Of a stretch of DNA of 40,483 nt, positions 38,078 through 40,483 are shown piece after piece. The stretch covers positions 1 to 40,483 of the forward strand of contig NZ_JAHSQD010000016.1 in the NCBI RefSeq assembly GCF_020103755.1. The letters are read 5' to 3'. The notes beneath the pieces are model-generated. The model saw only the letters and a program-made list of their open reading frames with translations. It was not told where the DNA came from and searched no databases. Position numbers and translations under genes: made by a program. The stretch is from Streptomyces sp. LS1784. GTDB lineage: Bacteria; Actinomycetota; Actinomycetes; Streptomycetales; Streptomycetaceae. Each line of letters begins with the position of its first letter. Within the stretch, counting starts at the first letter, position 1.

Positions 38078-39787
38078 TCAGGCGATCACCCGGACCCGGC
38101 GTCGGCCGGTGTGCGGCTCGTAGGGGGCCAGCAGGACCGCCTCGGCGCGGTCGGGCGAGCTGACGCCACGTCGACGCATCGACCGCTTGGACTCGATGAC
38201 GGTCCGTCCGCCCGAGTTGGTTTCCAGCTTCGGGGCGGACATCTGGGCCTGGGTTCGGCGATCAACTCGCAGCCGCAGCGAACCCCGCCCGTGGGGCGAC
38301 AGCAGCGATCGCATCGCCAGCCACATCTCGTCCCGCTTGTTGGAGGGGCGCAGCGTCGCGGCCTCGTCGTCCCGGCCCGTGCTCTCGCTGGCCAGCACGG
38401 TGACGATCTCCGCATGGTGAAGGCCTTCGCGCCGCCAGGCTTCCAGCAGGCCGGCGACGCCCCAGCCGATGCCGACTCCGTCGACCTTGACGCGCACGGG
38501 GGCGGTGCTGCCGAGTGCGGTGGCGAGGGCCTGGGCGGCCTTGATCTCCCGCAGGACGACTCCGGCGACGACCACGGCGTCCGCGTTGTCCTGGCCGGCG
38601 GTGGCGTGGCGCAGCTCGACCAGGTCGCCGACGGAGCGGGCAATGGCGAACTCGTCGCCTCCGTCGGCGGCGACGTCGACGCCGAGCCTGACCCAGGCGC
38701 CACGCCGCACCCGGTAGGCGCTGGTCTCGCCGTCCAGGCCGAGGGTGTTGAGGGCGACGTAGTCCGGGCCGTCAGGTTCGGGGTTGTCGCTGGCCCGCTC
38801 GACCCAGGAGGAGGGGATGGCGCGGGCCTGGCCCCCGCGGGGGAACCTCGCGTGCACCTTCGCCTGGACGAAGGGGGCGTCCTCGCCGTGGTCGCGGATG
38901 GCCTCTTCCACCCACTGGGGGTCCACGAGGTGGGTGGCGAGCAGGTGAGCGGGAGCCTGAGGCGGGCAGGCACGGCAGCGCCGGGTGCGTTCACCGGACA
39001 GCAGCGGGGTGTCGTAGACGCTGATCGGCAGCACGCGTACGGCGGGGTCGGCGCAGGTCTGCTCAAACCAGCTGCCCTCGTCGTCGGTGGGCGGGTTGCC
39101 GATCAGCAGGGCCCGGGTGTGCTCGCCGGTGAGCAGGCCGCGCATCGCGGCGCCGATGATCCGGCCGATGCCGCCGGCCTCGTCCACGATGACCATCAGG
39201 CGGGGCGCGTGGATGCCCTGGACGGCGGACTCGTCGTGCGGCGGGGCGCTGAAGCCGTAGGCGACCACGGTGTCCGAGCCGTGGCGGTCGGGCATCTTCC
39301 ACTGGGCGACGCCGACTTCGCCAGGCAGGCCCGCGCGGGCGACGATCTGGCGGATGTGGGGCCACATCTGGCGCTGGACCTGGCGGGCCCGGGTGGCGGT
39401 GGTGACGGTGAGGGCGGTGCCGGGCGGGTGGACGACGGAGGACCAGACGGCGGCGCGGGCGGCGATGTGGGTCTTGCCGGAGCCGAAGCAGCTCGGGACG
39501 GCGACGCGGCGCTGGTCGACCAGCGCTTCGAGGATGTCCCGCTGGCGGCTCCACTGGGATTCGCCGAGCACGTCCTCTACGAAGCCGACTGGGTCGTCGG
39601 CCCACAGGGCGTAGGGGGCGCCGGCCTCGGCATCGGCCGCTGCGAGGACCTGCGCCCAGTCGCCGGTGTCGAGGGTGGCGTAGAAGCACCGGCGGACGGC
39701 GGGTGCCGAGGCGGCGAGGTCCGCGTAGAGGCCGCGGCCGAGCCTGCCGGGGCGGGGCGCGGGCACCGCGGGCAGCGGCTTGGTCAC
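38078..39787 (-). CDS. Terminase large subunit (packaging ATPase-nuclease)
   Basis: 569 residues; GTG at 39787. The ATPase has a Walker A SCFGSGKT (99-106), an ATxxxRQVQRQ segment, and a Walker B RLMVIVDEA (196-204). The nuclease part begins with the acidic LGVDVAADGGDEFAI (Asp371, Asp379) and ends with the region around VKVDGVGIGWGVAGLLEAW, a typical RNase H-like layout with further acidic residues. CRACPPQAP (about 271-279) is an added Cys pair. It drives DNA into the prohead and cuts it at the end. No small terminase gene is recognised. Its promoter-like motif ends 33 nt upstream. Confidence 0.94.
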   Translation of the reverse strand: MTKPLPAVPAPRPGRLGRGLYADLAASAPAVRRCFYATLDTGDWAQVLAAADAEAGAPYALWADDPVGFVEDVLGESQWSRQRDILEALVDQRRVAVPSCFGSGKTHIAARAAVWSSVVHPPGTALTVTTATRARQVQRQMWPHIRQIVARAGLPGEVGVAQWKMPDRHGSDTVVAYGFSAPPHDESAVQGIHAPRLMVIVDEAGGIGRIIGAAMRGLLTGEHTRALLIGNPPTDDEGSWFEQTCADPAVRVLPISVYDTPLLSGERTRRCRACPPQAPAHLLATHLVDPQWVEEAIRDHGEDAPFVQAKVHARFPRGGQARAIPSSWVERASDNPEPDGPDYVALNTLGLDGETSAYRVRRGAWVRLGVDVAADGGDEFAIARSVGDLVELRHATAGQDNADAVVVAGVVLREIKAAQALATALGSTAPVRVKVDGVGIGWGVAGLLEAWRREGLHHAEIVTVLASESTGRDDEAATLRPSNKRDEMWLAMRSLLSPHGRGSLRLRVDRRTQAQMSAPKLETNSGGRTVIESKRSMRRRGVSSPDRAEAVLLAPYEPHTGRRRVRVIA

Positions 39788-39819
39788 GTGGCCCTCCTAG
39801 TCGTGTCGGTCGGCAGGCC

Positions 39820-39848
39820 ACGGTGCCGGACCTGCGGTCGGGTGTCGC
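39820..39848 (-). promoter_or_regulatory. Late-type promoter motif, terminase copy
   Basis: CTCGGC, then GCGACA, 17 bp, CACCGT, ending 33 nt before the GTG at 39787. The -35 half is identical to that at 30137-30142, including its CTCGGC prefix. Confidence 0.55.
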
Positions 39849-39971
39849 GCCGAGCAGCCCCCGAGAAATTTACCGTGCTCTTTTTTATAGACCTGAGTCA
39901 AGTTCTCTGCGAGGCTGGTACCGCCAGCCGGGGACCGCGAACCCCCGGCCCCAACCTCAAGGAGACCAACC

Positions 39972-40421
39972 ATGGCCCGCATCACCGCCCGGCACGCGGC
40001 AGCCGCCTTCGCCCTCACCACCGCCTTCACCACCGGCATGGTCATCAGCACCCGCCCGACCACCGCCCCGGCCAACCCGGCGGCCGTGACCCTCAGCCCC
40101 ACCCCGGCACAGCCGCTGCCCGCCCCCGCCGTGGCCCCGCAGGCCGCCCTCTCCCCGGCGGCCGTCTGCCCCGCCCCCGCCGACGCCCCGAACCCAGCCC
40201 CCATCACCCTGCCCGAGACGCCCGCCACGGTCACCGTCACCGCCCCGGCAGCCACGTTCACCGAGCCCGCCCCGACCGTCACCGTGACCGTCACCGCCAC
40301 GCAGATCGTGACCGCCCCGACGGTCTCGGCCCCCTCCCCGTCCCCGACCGCCACCCTGCTCCCGACCTCGGCCCCCTCCCCAACCCCGAGCACCCCGCGC
40401 GGCCCCCAGCCGAGTCACTGA
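39972..40421 (+). CDS. Small secreted or membrane-anchored Thr/Pro-rich protein
   Basis: 149 residues; ATG at 39972 with AAGGAG 8 nt upstream. Residues 1-27 form a basic start and hydrophobic helix (ARHAAAAFALTTAFTTGMVI), a signal peptide or anchor. The rest is low-complexity Pro/Thr/Ala/Val with TVTVTAPAATFTEPAP and TVTVTVTATQIVTAP, looking like an extended extracellular stalk without enzymatic motifs. Plus-strand gene divergent from terminase; an AT-richer stretch (39868-39905) may hold its promoter. Probably cargo; function unknown. Confidence 0.7.
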   Translation: MARITARHAAAAFALTTAFTTGMVISTRPTTAPANPAAVTLSPTPAQPLPAPAVAPQAALSPAAVCPAPADAPNPAPITLPETPATVTVTAPAATFTEPAPTVTVTVTATQIVTAPTVSAPSPSPTATLLPTSAPSPTPSTPRGPQPSH

Positions 40422-40428
40422 CCTGACA

Positions 40429-40457
40429 CCGGGGCTCCTCTACCCGAGGAGCCCCGG
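40429..40457 (+). terminator. Strong hairpin after the last gene
   Basis: Perfect 12-bp stem (CCGGGGCTCCTC with its complement) and a 5-nt loop, starting 8 nt after the stop at 40421. Confidence 0.75.
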
Positions 40458-40483
40458 CCCGGCAGGGACAGCACCCAGCCGCC

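Noticed and set aside
37964..40426. Very long plus-strand frame over the terminase region
   Set aside because: Low-complexity Gly/Asp/Val shadow of the terminase gene, without a ribosome site; only the 39972-40421 frame is credible on this strand.

Overview
The window is high-GC actinobacterial DNA, most likely from Streptomyces. It shows strong third-position G+C bias, many GTG starts with GGAGG-type ribosome sites, and typical Streptomyces families: SUKH immunity proteins, RsbW-like ATPases, TPR/XRE regulators and PucR- and LuxR-type regulators. Its backbone is the late (structural) gene set of an HK97-type siphovirus, all on the minus strand and in canonical order from right to left: large terminase (38078-39787), small zinc-ribbon-like and membrane proteins, portal fused to a MuF motif (32759-34867), two ADP-ribosyltransferase-like proteins (29036-31184), prohead protease (27829-28968), major capsid protein (23239-24555), head-tail connectors (4732-6142), tail terminator (3951-4379), major tail protein (3264-3833), tail assembly chaperones with an apparent -1 frameshift (904-1766) and the start of the tape measure gene, which runs off the left edge. 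Key residues of the phage proteins look intact.

This backbone is split by blocks of non-phage genes, often on the other strand and with their own promoters and terminators. From left to right these are: a membrane protein (1966-3099); a 16.5-kb block (6235-22499) holding regulators, a GH15 enzyme, a candidate RiPP locus, an RsbW-like operon, an epimerase and a WXG/HNH toxin with two SUKH immunity genes; a plus-strand set ending in a glutamyl-tRNA synthetase-like gene broken by an in-frame TGA, next to an initiator tRNA gene (24863-27779); an HTH-Eco29kI endonuclease fusion with a divergent small membrane protein (31277-32488); and a large PucR-type regulator (35959-37857). No integrase, replication gene, partition gene or telomere is visible, so the element could be a plasmid-prophage, an integrated prophage with heavy cargo, or a domesticated particle.

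A promoter-like motif, GCGAC(A/G) followed 17-18 bp later by TACSGT or a relative, lies 33-40 bp before the starts of most phage transcription units (1766, 3833, 6142, 30073, 31184, 39787, more weakly 28968) and about 105 bp before the capsid gene. This would allow a physically split late operon to be switched on together.

The most novel-looking accessory locus is at 10564-14883. It has a 42-residue peptide gene, a leaky-terminator-like hairpin, a ThiF/E1-like adenylyltransferase with a winged-helix-like N-terminus, an aminoglycoside-phosphotransferase-fold kinase, an unknown protein, and a divergent M14 carboxypeptidase. This has the layout of a RiPP or peptide-nucleotide pathway.
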